Positions 44,416 to 54,400 of a stretch of 64,000 nucleotides of DNA are shown piece after piece (the stretch's first letter is position 1; each line of letters starts with the position of its first letter). A program made the position numbers and the translations under genes. The notes beneath the pieces were generated by a model, which was given only the letters and a program-made list of their open reading frames with translations, was not told the DNA's origin and ran no database searches. Origin of the DNA: Verrucomicrobiota bacterium (GTDB lineage: Bacteria > Verrucomicrobiota > Verrucomicrobiia > Chthoniobacterales > SZAS-18); contig JAFEGM010000009.1 in the NCBI GenBank assembly GCA_018240025.1, forward strand, positions 49,223 through 113,222, in the 5' to 3' direction.

Positions 44416-44816
44416 GCCGGGCGGGTCCGGGCAGAGGCGCGAAAGAGTCGGCCTCAAAGAACTCAAGGAACACAGAGGACCGGAAGGACTTGAAAGACCC
44501 AAAGGACGGAAGGCGGAAGAGAACCAACCAAGCCCTTTTGCGCTCCTTGAGTTCTCCGAGGCTTCGAAACTCGACCGGATGAGGACCGGTGCCGAGCAAT
44601 GCCCATGGCCTTTAGCTTTTCTGGAGCTCTGGCGTTCTAGCCCTTTTGTATTTTCCCGCCCCGCGCCATTCCACGCCTTCCGCTTCTGACCGCCCCAGTC
44701 GCCCGCGGCCTTCACATTTTTCCGTTTCACTCGAATCCTTCAGTTGCAATTCCTGAATCCTGCGTTTCCTTCCCGGCCCGTTTTCTCCGGACGATCCGGA
44801 ACATTTGCTGACACCT
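44416..44816. other. Intergenic region upstream of rpsB
   Basis: This 401-base gap holds no credible gene. An 11-bp inverted repeat (GAACTCAAGGA at 44459-44469 and its complement at 44544-44554) encloses 74 bases and may be part of a longer decayed repeat. The last 200 bases are pyrimidine-rich and should contain the rpsB promoter and leader. I saw no recognisable ribosomal-protein leader structure. Confidence 0.5.
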
Positions 44817-45554
44817 ATGACTGCTGCCGCCCCGACCGAAGTCCTCACGGAACTGCTCGAAGCAGGCGTTCACTTCGGACACCAGACCAAGCGTTGGAAT
44901 CCGAAGATGAAGCCCTTCATCTTCGAGAAGCGCAATGCCATCCACGTGGTTGATCTGACCAAGACGGTCGAGCAGCTCGATGCCGCCACGGAGTTCCTCT
45001 CCCAGATCGCCCGCGACAAGGGCCGGGTGCTCTTCGTCGGCTGCAAGAAGCAGGCGCAGGAAGCGGTCAAGGAAGCGGCGCTGGCCTGCGGTCAGTTCTA
45101 CGTCAACCAGCGCTGGCTGGGCGGCACGCTGACCAATCTCGCCACCATCCGCCGCAGCATTCAGCGGCTGAAGTACATCGAGGGTATCGACCAGTCGCCC
45201 GACGCCAAGAAGATGAGCAAGCAGGAGATCTCCGCCCTCAAGCGCGAGGGTGCGAAGCTGCTGCGCAATCTCGAGGGCATCCGCGAAATGGAGCGTCTGC
45301 CGGACGCGATCATCATCATCGACACCGCCCGCGAGCTGAACGCCGTGGCCGAGGCCCGCCGCCTGAAGATCCCGACGGTGGCCGTCGTCGACACCAACGC
45401 CGACCCGTCGCTGATCAGCTATCCGGTGGCCGGCAACGACGACGCCATCCGCTCGATCCGCATCCTGCTGCAGAAGTTCGTCGACGCCCTCGTCTCCGGC
45501 GGCCATGAGGCCAGCAAGAGCGAACGCCGTTCGATGGAAGCCATTTCGGCCTGA
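44817..45554 (+). CDS. rpsB: 30S ribosomal protein S2
   Basis: S2 is a late-assembly protein of the small ribosomal subunit. The 245-residue product has the family segments VHFGHQTKRWNPKMKPFIFE, RWLGGTLTNLATIRRSI and IVVDTNADPSLISYPVAGND-type C-terminal nucleotide-fold motifs. I chose the ATG at 44817; a TTG at 44805 is in frame but not needed. The order rpsB-tsf is conserved in bacteria. A terminator between the two (45596-45618) allows separate expression. Confidence 0.97.
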   Translation: MTAAAPTEVLTELLEAGVHFGHQTKRWNPKMKPFIFEKRNAIHVVDLTKTVEQLDAATEFLSQIARDKGRVLFVGCKKQAQEAVKEAALACGQFYVNQRWLGGTLTNLATIRRSIQRLKYIEGIDQSPDAKKMSKQEISALKREGAKLLRNLEGIREMERLPDAIIIIDTARELNAVAEARRLKIPTVAVVDTNADPSLISYPVAGNDDAIRSIRILLQKFVDALVSGGHEASKSERRSMEAISA

Positions 45555-45595
45555 TTTCCCCGGCCAGGGCTTCCGCCAAGGAGGCCGCGCCCCCG

Positions 45596-45618
45596 AAGCC
45601 CGGCCTCGTGCCGGGCTT
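45596..45618 (+). terminator. Terminator or attenuator after rpsB
   Basis: The stem AAGCCCGGC (45596-45604) pairs with GCCGGGCTT (45610-45618), with a CTCGT loop, followed by TCGTGTTT. It lies 42 bases after the rpsB stop and before tsf. Confidence 0.8.
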
Positions 45619-45789
45619 TCGTGTTTCTGGCGCGGTGCTCGGCGGCCGAGATACCAAATGACCAAGTTTTTCTAAATGAACCAAAGCGGAACGGCAGCGA
45701 CCTGAGCGGGTTGTTTCCCGCCAGAGCCCAGAAGTTTCTCCGCTGCGCTTCTTTCCCTCCCACCTATTTCAACCCGTACACCAACAGCC

Positions 45790-46425
45790 ATGCCAGAGAT
45801 CACTGCCGCCATCGTGAAGACCCTTCGTGACCGCACCAATGCGGGCATGATGGATTGCAAGAAAGCCCTCGCCGAAGCCAATGGCGACCTCGAGCAGGCC
45901 GAGACCATCCTCCGCAAGAAGGGCATCACCAAGGCCGGCTCCAAGGCCGACCGCGCCGCCAACCAGGGCGTCATCGCCTCCTACATCCACATGGGCGGCA
46001 GCGTCGGTGTGCTCATCGAGGTGAACTGCGAAACCGACTTCGTGGCCCGCAACGACAGCTTCAAGGAGTTCGTCAAGGACCTGACCCTGCACATCGCCGC
46101 CGCCGCGCCCATCTGCGTCAGCCGCGAGCAGATCCCGGCTCATCTCATCGAGAAGGAGCGCGACATCGCCGCCGCCCAGGCGCGCGAGCAGAAGAAGCCG
46201 GAGGCGATCATCCCGAAGATCGTCGAGGGCAAAATCGACGCCTACTGCAAGAGCCTGGCGCTGCTCGACCAGCCGTTCATCAAGGACGACAAGAAGACCA
46301 TCAAGGATCTCCTCGCCTCCAAGATCGCCGAGCTGGGTGAGAACATGATCATCCGCCGCTTCGTCCGCTACCAGGTGGGCGAGGCCGACGCGACGGCGCC
46401 GAAGAGCGCCGAAGCCGCGGCCTGA
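45790..46425 (+). CDS. tsf: Translation elongation factor Ts
   Basis: EF-Ts exchanges GDP for GTP on EF-Tu. The 211-residue protein has the UBA-like N-domain with RDRTNAGMMDCKKAL, and the core domain with GVLIEVNCETDFVARND. It is shorter than the E. coli protein because it has one core subdomain, as in Thermus. It follows rpsB, as is usual, after a 235-base gap with a hairpin. A terminator follows at 46475. Confidence 0.96.
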   Translation: MPEITAAIVKTLRDRTNAGMMDCKKALAEANGDLEQAETILRKKGITKAGSKADRAANQGVIASYIHMGGSVGVLIEVNCETDFVARNDSFKEFVKDLTLHIAAAAPICVSREQIPAHLIEKERDIAAAQAREQKKPEAIIPKIVEGKIDAYCKSLALLDQPFIKDDKKTIKDLLASKIAELGENMIIRRFVRYQVGEADATAPKSAEAAA

Positions 46426-46474
46426 GCCGTCCGCGCGGCCCCGCCTGGGGCTGCGCCACTTTTGTTGCCAGAAT

Positions 46475-46502
46475 GCGCCCGCCGCTGACCGCGTGCGGGC
46501 GC
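46475..46502 (+). terminator. Terminator of tsf
   Basis: GCGCCCGC (46475-46482) pairs with GCGGGCGC (46495-46502), followed by TTTGCTTG. It lies 50 bases after the tsf stop and ends 43 bases before the next start. Confidence 0.75.
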
Positions 46503-46545
46503 TTTGCTTGTGCAATTACCCCAACCAGTCGAATCTCCGCGCGCC

Positions 46546-47769
46546 ATGGTGGCCGACAAACCACGGATCCTCATCGCCGACGACCAGTCGGACGTGCGTG
46601 AAGCCTTGCGCCTCCTGCTCAAGAGCGAGGGCTTTGCGGCCGATTTGGTCGATTCCCCGGCTGCCGTGGTCAAGGCGGTGCAGGAGAAGCGCTATGCCGC
46701 GCTGCTCTTCGATTTGAATTACACCCGCGACACCACCTCGGGCCGCGAGGGCATGGATGCGCTGCCGCAGATTCTGGCGGCCGACCGCAATCTCCCCATC
46801 ATCGTGATGACCGCGTGGGGCTCGATCGACCTGGCGGTCGATGCGATGCGCCGGGGCGCGCGCGACTTCATCGAGAAGCCGTGGGACAACGACCGCCTCC
46901 TGGCCACGGTGCGGACGCAGATCGAATTCCGCGATGTCCTGCGCAATCCGGTCCCGGCGGCGCCAGCGCCTCCCCCGAGCATCACGGAATCGGCCGTGCT
47001 CCGGGCCGACGAAATGAAGCGGCTCAAGGAGGAACGGGCCGCCCTGCGCGTGGAGCTGGAGGGCGCGGCCAACTACATCCGCGCCATGCTGCCGGAGCCG
47101 GTGCTGGAGCCGATCCCGGTGGACTGGCGTTTTCTCCCGTTCTCGGCCGTCGGGGGCGATGCCTTCGGTTACCATTGGATCGATGACGATCATTTCGCGC
47201 TCTATATCCTGGACGTTTGCGGCCACGGGGTTCCCGCCGCGCTGCTCTCGGCTTCGGCGCTGAAGGTCTTGCGGGCGCACGCCCTGCCGGCGGTGGATTT
47301 CCGCGATCCCGGCATGGTCCTGAGCGCGCTGAACAACGCGTTTCTGATGCGCGATCAGAACAATCTTTATTTCACCATCTGGTACGGCGTCTTCCAGCGG
47401 CGCACGCGCGAGCTGCGCTTTTCCTGCGCGGGGCATCCGCCGGCCGTGCTGCTGACCTGCAGCGGCACCCGCTGCGCCGAGGCGATCGGCGTGCCCGGCT
47501 TGGTGCTAGGCGCCCGGGCCGGCAAACGCTACGAAACGCATTCGCGAACGCTGGACCCCGGCTCGGCGCTCTATCTGCTGACCGACGGCATCTACGAAGT
47601 GCGGCAGCCGGACGGCAGCATGTGGCAGTTCGAGGACTTCATGGAATGCGTGAAGACCTACGACGTGCCGGGCGGAACGCCGCTGGACCAGTTGCTCGAT
47701 CACGTCCGGCGGGTACGCGGCGACGAGGCGCTCGATGACGACGTCTCGCTGGTGCGTTTCTCGCTCTGA
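46546..47769 (+). CDS. Receiver domain fused to PP2C/SpoIIE-type phosphatase (RsbU-like)
   Basis: The 407-residue protein has an N-terminal receiver (1-125) of NtrX type: acidic ADDQ, phosphoacceptor Asp56 in LFDLNYTRDTTSGREG, VMTAWGS and Lys111 in EKPWDN. A short coiled-coil (ADEMKRLKEERAALRVELEG) links it to a SpoIIE/RsbU phosphatase (~195-407) with AVGGDAFGYHW, LDVCGHGVPAA, AGHPPAVLL and TDGIYE metal-site motifs. Such proteins dephosphorylate anti-anti-sigma factors. The ATG at 46546 was preferred over the TTG at 46504. It leads a run of signalling genes on the + strand. Confidence 0.9.
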   Translation: MVADKPRILIADDQSDVREALRLLLKSEGFAADLVDSPAAVVKAVQEKRYAALLFDLNYTRDTTSGREGMDALPQILAADRNLPIIVMTAWGSIDLAVDAMRRGARDFIEKPWDNDRLLATVRTQIEFRDVLRNPVPAAPAPPPSITESAVLRADEMKRLKEERAALRVELEGAANYIRAMLPEPVLEPIPVDWRFLPFSAVGGDAFGYHWIDDDHFALYILDVCGHGVPAALLSASALKVLRAHALPAVDFRDPGMVLSALNNAFLMRDQNNLYFTIWYGVFQRRTRELRFSCAGHPPAVLLTCSGTRCAEAIGVPGLVLGARAGKRYETHSRTLDPGSALYLLTDGIYEVRQPDGSMWQFEDFMECVKTYDVPGGTPLDQLLDHVRRVRGDEALDDDVSLVRFSL

Positions 47770-47843
47770 GCGGGGAACCGAGACAGGCCGGGGCACGAGA
47801 TTCGCGCTTTTCAGCCGGCGGAACCCCTGCTCAAAATAAGTTC

Positions 47844-48266
47844 GTGGCTCCCGCTGTCCTCGAAGTTCATCCGCAGACCAGTATTCCGTCCATCTGCGAC
47901 GCCATCGCCAAGGTGGTGGGCTTCCTGCGCGACCGCGGCGTTTCCTCGGGCGCGCTGAACGTGGCCGAGTTGTCGCTCGAGGAGCTGATGACCAACGTGA
48001 TGAAGTACGCCCATAAGGACGGGGCGGTGCACCGCATGCGGGTGATCGTGGACGACGACGGCACCGACGTGACGCTCCGGGTGGAGGACGACGGCGACGC
48101 CTTCGATCCGTGGGCCGCGCCCGATCCGAAGCGCGACATTCCGGTGCTCGAACGGAAGCCCGGAGGACAGGGCATCATGCTGATCAAGAAGTTCGCCCGG
48201 CGCTGCGGCTATGAGCGGCAGGAGGGCAAGAATTGCGTCGATGTGATCATCGACCGGAACGCCTGA
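47844..48266 (+). CDS. RsbW-like serine kinase / anti-sigma factor
   Basis: The 140-residue protein starts at GTG (47844) and is a single HATPase_c_2 domain: N box EELMTNVMKYA, G1 box VEDDGDAFDP and G2 box GGQGIMLIKK. These ATP-binding motifs are those of anti-sigma kinases such as RsbW and SpoIIAB. It lies 74 bases after the RsbU-like phosphatase, its expected functional counterpart. No anti-anti-sigma (STAS) protein or partner sigma factor is encoded in the window. Confidence 0.88.
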   Translation: MAPAVLEVHPQTSIPSICDAIAKVVGFLRDRGVSSGALNVAELSLEELMTNVMKYAHKDGAVHRMRVIVDDDGTDVTLRVEDDGDAFDPWAAPDPKRDIPVLERKPGGQGIMLIKKFARRCGYERQEGKNCVDVIIDRNA

Positions 48267-48340
48267 GGCGGCGCACCCAAGCTGCATCTGCGCAGCTACC
48301 CATTGCAGGTTGTGGAGACCCGGGCCATAAGCGCGCCAGG

Positions 48341-48973
48341 ATGTCATCAATTCGTGTTACACTCACCGAGGACGACGCCGAGTTCGCCGACGTCTTCGAG
48401 CGGTCGATCGTGAGTGAGAGCGATTTGGAACTGACCGGTTGCTTCGGGAGTGGCGAGGAAATGCTGACCGGGTTGCCGGCGGCGCCGCCGACCGTGGCGC
48501 TGGTCGATCTGGTCCTGCCAGGACTGGGCGGGGCCGAGTGCATTCGCCAGCTGGCCGAGAGTTTTCCGCAGACGTCCTTCGTCGTCCTGACGGGGTATCG
48601 GGACGATGAGCGCCTTTTCGGCAGCCTGCGTGCGGGAGCCGCTGGGTATGTGCTGAAGAGCGCGAAACTCTCGCCCGTCTTCGAGGCCGTCCGGCTGGCG
48701 GCCGAGGGAGGAGCGCCCATGTCTCCAGGGATCGCCCGTCGGGTGGTCCGGCATTTTCAAACCCAAACCTCCCGGCCCGAGCCCGGCATGAATGAGCTGA
48801 GCCGGCGCGAGAACGAGGTCCTGGCAGCCCTCGCGCAGGGGCAGCGGTACAAGGAAATCGCCGCCAGCCACCAGCTCTCCGAACATACGGTGCGCACCTA
48901 CATCCGGCGCATTTACTTCAAGCTGTCCGTCACTTCCCGTTCGGAAGCGGTGGCAAAATTCCTGCGGCAGTAG
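48341..48973 (+). CDS. NarL/FixJ-type response regulator 1
   Basis: The 210-residue protein has a receiver (TEDD acidic pocket; Asp in ALVDLVLPG; VLTGY; Lys in YVLKSAKL) and a LuxR-type HTH near the C-terminus (LSRRENEVLAALAQGQRYKE, TVRTYIRRIYFKLSVTSRSE). Phosphorylation would activate DNA binding. The ATG at 48341 was chosen; the open frame continues upstream into RsbW-gene overlap. It is one of three close paralogues in the cluster. Confidence 0.94.
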   Translation: MSSIRVTLTEDDAEFADVFERSIVSESDLELTGCFGSGEEMLTGLPAAPPTVALVDLVLPGLGGAECIRQLAESFPQTSFVVLTGYRDDERLFGSLRAGAAGYVLKSAKLSPVFEAVRLAAEGGAPMSPGIARRVVRHFQTQTSRPEPGMNELSRRENEVLAALAQGQRYKEIAASHQLSEHTVRTYIRRIYFKLSVTSRSEAVAKFLRQ

Positions 48974-48991
48974 CACACTGAACTCCCCGGC

Positions 48992-49651
48992 ATGCCAGGA
49001 TCGAGCGCTGTGACCAACGCGGACCCCATTCTCGTCTCGCTGATCGAGGATGACCGGCAGTGTGCGGCCATGCTGACCAAGGCGCTGACCGGCGAGTCCA
49101 GCTTTCGCCTGCTGGCCAGTTACCGCACGGCAGAGGAGGCCTTGATCGACTTGCCGCAGCGTCCGCCCCATGTCGCGCTGGTCGACCTCCATCTGCCCGG
49201 CATGGGTGGCATCGAGTGCATCGCCGAGCTGAGCGCGAAGCTGCCCGAGGTCGCTTTCGTGGTGCTGACCGCGCTGCCGGACGACGAGTCGCTCTTTCGC
49301 GCGCTGCGTTCCGGCGCGGTCGGTTACATGCTGAAGACGACCGAGGTGGATTCGGTCATCGACGCCGTGCGCGTGGCCCGCTCGGGCGGCTCGCCCATGT
49401 CCCGGGGCATCGCGCGCAAGGTGGTGCGGTATTTCCACGAGCCGCGGCCGAATGCCGACAACGCGCTCGACAAGCTTTCCGCCCGCGAGCGCGAGGTGCT
49501 CGAATCGTTGGCCAACGGTCTGCGCTACAAGGAAATCGCCGAGGTGCTCAAGGTCAGCGAGGACACCGTGCGCACCTACGTCCGGCGCACCTATCAGAAG
49601 CTGCAGGTGACCTCCCGGACGGAGGCGGTGGTGAAGCTGCTGCGACGTTGA
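48992..49651 (+). CDS. NarL/FixJ-type response regulator 2
   Basis: The 219-residue paralogue has IEDD, Asp in ALVDLHLPGMGG, VLTAL and Lys in YMLKTTEV, followed by HTH sequence (LSAREREVLESLANGLRYKE, DTVRTYVRRTYQKLQVTSRT). It starts 18 bases after the first regulator and ends 19 bases before the TPR gene. A preceding hydrophilic N-terminus (MPGSSAVTNADP) differs from the others. Confidence 0.94.
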   Translation: MPGSSAVTNADPILVSLIEDDRQCAAMLTKALTGESSFRLLASYRTAEEALIDLPQRPPHVALVDLHLPGMGGIECIAELSAKLPEVAFVVLTALPDDESLFRALRSGAVGYMLKTTEVDSVIDAVRVARSGGSPMSRGIARKVVRYFHEPRPNADNALDKLSAREREVLESLANGLRYKEIAEVLKVSEDTVRTYVRRTYQKLQVTSRTEAVVKLLRR

Positions 49652-49670
49652 TCCTGCTGCGATCAGGGCC

Positions 49671-51473
49671 ATGCCGGATCCGTTGGGCTTTGATTCTCGG
49701 AAGGGTGGGAACTCCCTGCGACTGCTGCTTGTCGTCGGGCTGCTGCATCTTTTCGCCAGCGTCCTGCCGGGGGCCGTTCGCCCGACGCCCTCGGTGGCCA
49801 TCCTGCCGTTCGCCGCGCCAGGGGCGAGCGAGGAGACGGTCTTCTTCGCCTCCAGCGTGGTCGAGGAAATGCAGGTGGCCTTGGGGCGTAGTTCGGCCCT
49901 CAACGTCATCGGCCAGCAATCCGTGGTGCGGTATGCCGGCGGGGCCTGGGACGTACGTCGGGTTGCGCAGGAACTGCAGGCCACCCATCTCGTGCGAGGC
50001 CGCCTGGAGTCTCGCGATGAGCAGGTCGAGCTGGAGATCGAACTCGTCGATGGAGCCACTGGCGCGATCCTCTGGTCGAATCGTCTCGTGCGGCCCGCGG
50101 CCGATCTCTTCAAGCTCCAGCAAGTGCTGACCGACCTGCTGGCTCGTCAGCTCGAGGTGGAAATGTCCGGCCCGGACCGGCCGCCGGCCGATGCGCCGAC
50201 GCCCCGGAGGGAGGCTTACGAGTATTATTTGCGGGCGAATTTCGCCCACCGCGCCGCGCTCCTGGCCGGGCGGGCCAAGACCGGGCCGAAGGATGCGCGG
50301 ATCGAGGAGATCGAACTGCTGCAGAAGGCGGTCGAACTCGACCCCGACTTCTACCTGGCGCACTGCGCCCTGGCTCGTGCCTGCCACCGGCTGCCGTGGG
50401 AGCGCTGGGATCGCCAGGATCCGCGCCGACGGGCCGGCGCGGTCTCGCTCGCCCGGGCCGGTGCCCTGCGGCCGGCCGGCGGCGAGTATCTGCTCGAGCG
50501 GGCCCGCTACGCCTGCTGGTCAGCCTCGGCGTACGCGCTGGCCCGGCCCGATCTGGTGGCGGCGGAACGTCTGCTGCCCAACAGTGCGGACGTGTTCGCG
50601 CTACGCTCCCTGGTGGAGCGGAAGCTGGGCTGCTGGGAGGAGGCCGAGTACGCCCTCGAACGGGCATTGCGTCTCGATCCGAACGTCATCCGCTACGCGC
50701 GTCAGGCGGCACTCATGGCGGAACATCGCCGCCACTACGCGCGGGCCTTCGAGCTGCGTCGGCGGATCTGCGAGCGCTGGCCCGGCGACGAGCTGGACGC
50801 CGCGCTGCTGGCCCGGCTCGAGTTCTACGTCACCGGCGATCCGGCTCCGCTGGTGCGTCTGCTGCGCCGGTCACTGGCGCGGCCGCGGGTGCGGCCGGAG
50901 GTGGCGGGCCTAGCCCTGCTGGCAGCGCGCTGGTCGGGCGATGCGGCCCTCGGCCGGCGAGCGCTGCAGCAACTGCCCCCCGCTGGCTTTGTCAGCCCGA
51001 ACCTGATGTCCTTTCCGCGCTCCTGGTGCGCTTTGTTGCTCGCCGAGCTGCAAGACGCGGCGACGGCCGAGCAGAGGCAGGCGGCGGCGGAGGAGTTGTT
51101 CTCGTTGCTGCAGGAGAGGCCGACGGATCCGCTCCTGCTGGGCTCGCTCGGGCTGGTCCTGGCCGGGCAGGGGCGCCTCGACGAGGCCGCCGGGTTGGCC
51201 GAGCGCGCGGTCTGGCTGCAATCGAAGGTGGACGACGCCGTGGACGGCCCCGACGCCTCCACCCTGCAGGCGGCGATTCTGGCCGCCAGCGGACGCGAGG
51301 CGGAAGCGGTGGCGATCCTCACCCGGCTGGCCGCGCGGCCGGCCTTCCTGCTGCATCGGGGACTGCTGCTCCGCGATCCGTGGTGGAGGCGATTGCAGGG
51401 GCGGGCGGACTTTGCTTCCTTGCTGGAGGTCTTGTCCCGCAGCGCCCTTCCTCCGCTGGATCTCCTGCCGTGA
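49671..51473 (+). CDS. Membrane-anchored TolB-like/TPR protein
   Basis: The 600-residue protein has a hydrophobic N-terminal segment (SLRLLLVVGLLHLFASVLPG), then a TolB-N/FlgO-like domain (~40-160: SVAILPFAAPG, VVEEMQVALGRSSALNVIG, ATHLVRGRLESRDEQVELEI) that commonly senses or integrates signals in adenylyl-cyclase- or HTH-linked proteins. From ~190 on it is TPR-like (LDPDFYLAHCALARACHRLP, YARQAALMAEHRRHYARAFE). There is no enzymatic domain. Its position between a response regulator and the histidine kinase gene, with a GTGA overlap to the latter, suggests an accessory sensor or scaffold for the system. Confidence 0.8.
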   Translation: MPDPLGFDSRKGGNSLRLLLVVGLLHLFASVLPGAVRPTPSVAILPFAAPGASEETVFFASSVVEEMQVALGRSSALNVIGQQSVVRYAGGAWDVRRVAQELQATHLVRGRLESRDEQVELEIELVDGATGAILWSNRLVRPAADLFKLQQVLTDLLARQLEVEMSGPDRPPADAPTPRREAYEYYLRANFAHRAALLAGRAKTGPKDARIEEIELLQKAVELDPDFYLAHCALARACHRLPWERWDRQDPRRRAGAVSLARAGALRPAGGEYLLERARYACWSASAYALARPDLVAAERLLPNSADVFALRSLVERKLGCWEEAEYALERALRLDPNVIRYARQAALMAEHRRHYARAFELRRRICERWPGDELDAALLARLEFYVTGDPAPLVRLLRRSLARPRVRPEVAGLALLAARWSGDAALGRRALQQLPPAGFVSPNLMSFPRSWCALLLAELQDAATAEQRQAAAEELFSLLQERPTDPLLLGSLGLVLAGQGRLDEAAGLAERAVWLQSKVDDAVDGPDASTLQAAILAASGREAEAVAILTRLAARPAFLLHRGLLLRDPWWRRLQGRADFASLLEVLSRSALPPLDLLP

Positions 51474-54400
51474 GTCGTTTCTTCGTCTTCCGCGTATTCC
51501 GGACCCTGGATTGGAAGTGTCGCCTCCTCTGGCTTGCCGGCTGCGCGGCCCTTTTGCTCGCCGGTGCTCCGTCGCTGGCGGCGCGCGGCGCACCGTTCAT
51601 TCGGCGCTTCGCCCCGGAGGAGATCGGCGGAGGGCCGCAGTGCTTTGGACTGCACGTGTCCCCGGACGGACTCGTCTATGCGGGCACCCAGGGAGGACTG
51701 CTCGAGTTCGACGGCCAGAGCTGGCGGAATCTCACGGGCACCCGCGGGTACATGGCGGCGGTGGCGGTGGATGCCGCCGGCCGTCTCCACGTCGGTGGCA
51801 CGAGCCAGATCCTCCGGCTGGAACCGTCGGCGCGGTTCGGTTGGACCCCGCGCGATGTGCTCGAGCCCTTGCGGTTGAGTCGGGCGGGATCGTCGCCCTT
51901 CTTCTTCGCCGCGGTCGACCCGCAGGACGGCTCGCTCTGGTTCGCCTCGCTCAACCGCCTTGTGCGGCTGCCGCCCGACGGCGCGCCGCCCAAGGTGGTG
52001 CACGAGGGCGGAATCGTCCGGCTCATTCCATGGGAGAACCGCCTGCTGTTGCGATCTTCGACCGGCCAGGCGGTCCTCGGCTGGGCGCGGAGCGGCGGGA
52101 TTGAACCCCTCGCGCCGACCGAGGCGCCGGAGGTGGAGGGCATGATCGCCGCTGCGCCGCTCGGCGGTGGCGCTACGCTGGCCTTGCGCGGCCGCGAGTA
52201 CCGGATCTTTGCCGGCCTGACTCCGCAGTCGGCCTGGCAGCCGACGCCGGGGCTCGATCCGGAGAATGTGGTGCTTTCCGCGCTGGCGCTCGGCGACGGT
52301 CGCGTGCTGCTCGGCACCCAGCGCGGGTCCGTGCTGGTGCTGAATGGGCGGGCCGAGTTGCTGGAGACCTGGAGCGAAGTCGACGGGCTGACCGGAGGCG
52401 GCATCCGGGCGATGGCGCGGGATGCCCAGGGTGGCGTCTGGCTGGCCACCGACAACGGGCTCGCCCGCGTGCAGTTCGACTCGCCGTTGCGGCGGTTTGC
52501 GCCGGATCGCGGAGTGCGTCCCCCGGTCATGGCGTGGCATTGGCACGGCGGTCGTTTCTGGGCCGGGAATGCGGCTGGTGCCTGGCGGCAGAACGAGGAC
52601 GGCGTGCTGGAGCGTCAGCGCGACCTGCCGGCAGCGGTCTGGGGATTTCTCAGCGATGGCGAGGATCTGCTGGTGGCGGGACGCACGCTGATGCGCGTGC
52701 GTCCCGGCGGCCAGACGGATCGCCTCGAGACGCCGGACGGATTCGCCGCCTTGGGGAAACCGCAGCTCGATCCCAGCGGCAACATCCTGCTGGTTCCCAC
52801 CTCGGGCTCGGTGCTGACTTATCGGCGCAGCGAGAACGGCTGGCAGCGCGGACCGAATCTGCCGGACGTGAGTGGCTCGGTCTTCGACCTCGCCTTCGGC
52901 CCGCGCGGTTCGCTCTGGCTGGCAGATTCGCGCACGCGGGTGCTGCGGATGCCATGGGAGGCCGGTGTCGGTCCCGCCGGTTCGGCCGTGACGGTGGAGC
53001 TGCCGGGGGCCACTGTGGTCGCCCCGAACAACCTCAATTTCGCCGTCTGGAGGGGCACCCTGCTCCTCGCCTCCAACGCGGGCCTACACCGCTGGGATCC
53101 GGCCCGCGATCGGTTCGAACGTGCGGACGAACTTGGCGCCTTCGCCGCGGAGCGACAAACCCACGTGCAGGCCTCGCCGGCGGGTGCGCTCTGGGTCTTC
53201 GGCTCGACGGGGCCGGGCGGAAAGCTGACCCACCTCGCCCGGCGGGTGCTCGCGCGCGGATCGGCGGATAGCCTCCGCTACGAAGTACGCGACCTGCCGA
53301 CCGCATCGTTGATGCCGGCCATGACCTATGGCGTCTACGCCGCCGACGATGATCATCTCTATCTCTACGGCGAAGGCCCCGTGGGCGTGCTCGACGCGAC
53401 CCGCTTCGCCAACCTGGCGCCGGTGCCGCCGCCCGCGCGCATCCGGCGGCTGCTGACGCCGGCAGGTCCGATCTACGAGGGCGGCCCGCGGCCATCCGAC
53501 GCTCCGCCGCTGGTGCTGCCGTTGGGGCAGCGCTCGGTCACGCTCGAGTTCGCAGCCCCCTGGTTCCCGGCCGACAGCCTCAATCGCACTTCGTTGGAGT
53601 TCCGTTCGCGCCTGGTGGGCGATGAGGGCGACTGGAGCGCGTGGGGCGCCGAGCGCCGGCGCGAATTCACCAATCTCGCACCCGGGGCGTATCGCTTCGA
53701 GGCGCAAACCCGCCTGGCCGGGGAAGCCGGTGAGGCGCAGCTGGGCAGTCTCGCCTTCGTCGTGCCCGCGCGAGCCTGGGAAACGACCGCGGCCCGACTG
53801 GCCTTCGTGACTGCGGGGGCACTGCTCGTGGCGCTGGTGGTGCGCTTCCTCGAGCGCGTGCGGTTGCGTCGGCGCATCAGGCTGCTGGAGCAATCGGCCC
53901 GGGTGGAGAACGAACGGCTGCGGATCGCGCGCGATATGCACGACGACCTGGGCTCGTCGCTCGCGCACATCGTGGTCAGCGCTCAACGCCTGCGCGAACA
54001 TCCGCCCGGCCCGCAGGCTCAGCAGCTGGCGGAGCACATTTCGAGCGCGGCCCGGCAGGTCATGGGCTCGGCGCGCGACATCATCTGGTCGGTGACGCCG
54101 CAGCACGACACCCTCGATGCGCTGGCCGACTACACCTCGAGCTGGGTGCATCGGGCCTGCTCCGACGCCGGGCTGCAATGCGCGCTCGATGTGCCCAACG
54201 ATCTGCCCGGCCTGACCATTCCGGGGCCGGTGCGGCACACCATGCTCAACGTCACCAAAGAGGCGCTGCAAAACGTGTTGAAACATGCCCAGGCCACCCG
54301 GGTGCAGTTCCGCGTGCGCCTGTATTCCGACCAGGTGGCCTTCAGTCTGAGCGACAACGGCACCGGCCTGCGCAACGGGCAGAGGAGGGCGCCCGGCACT

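Noticed and set aside
50396..51469. Upstream part of the long open frame leading into the propeller kinase
   Set aside because: It overlaps the TPR gene in another frame and is Arg/Gly-rich; the GTG at 51470 with GTGA coupling and signal sequence is a better start.
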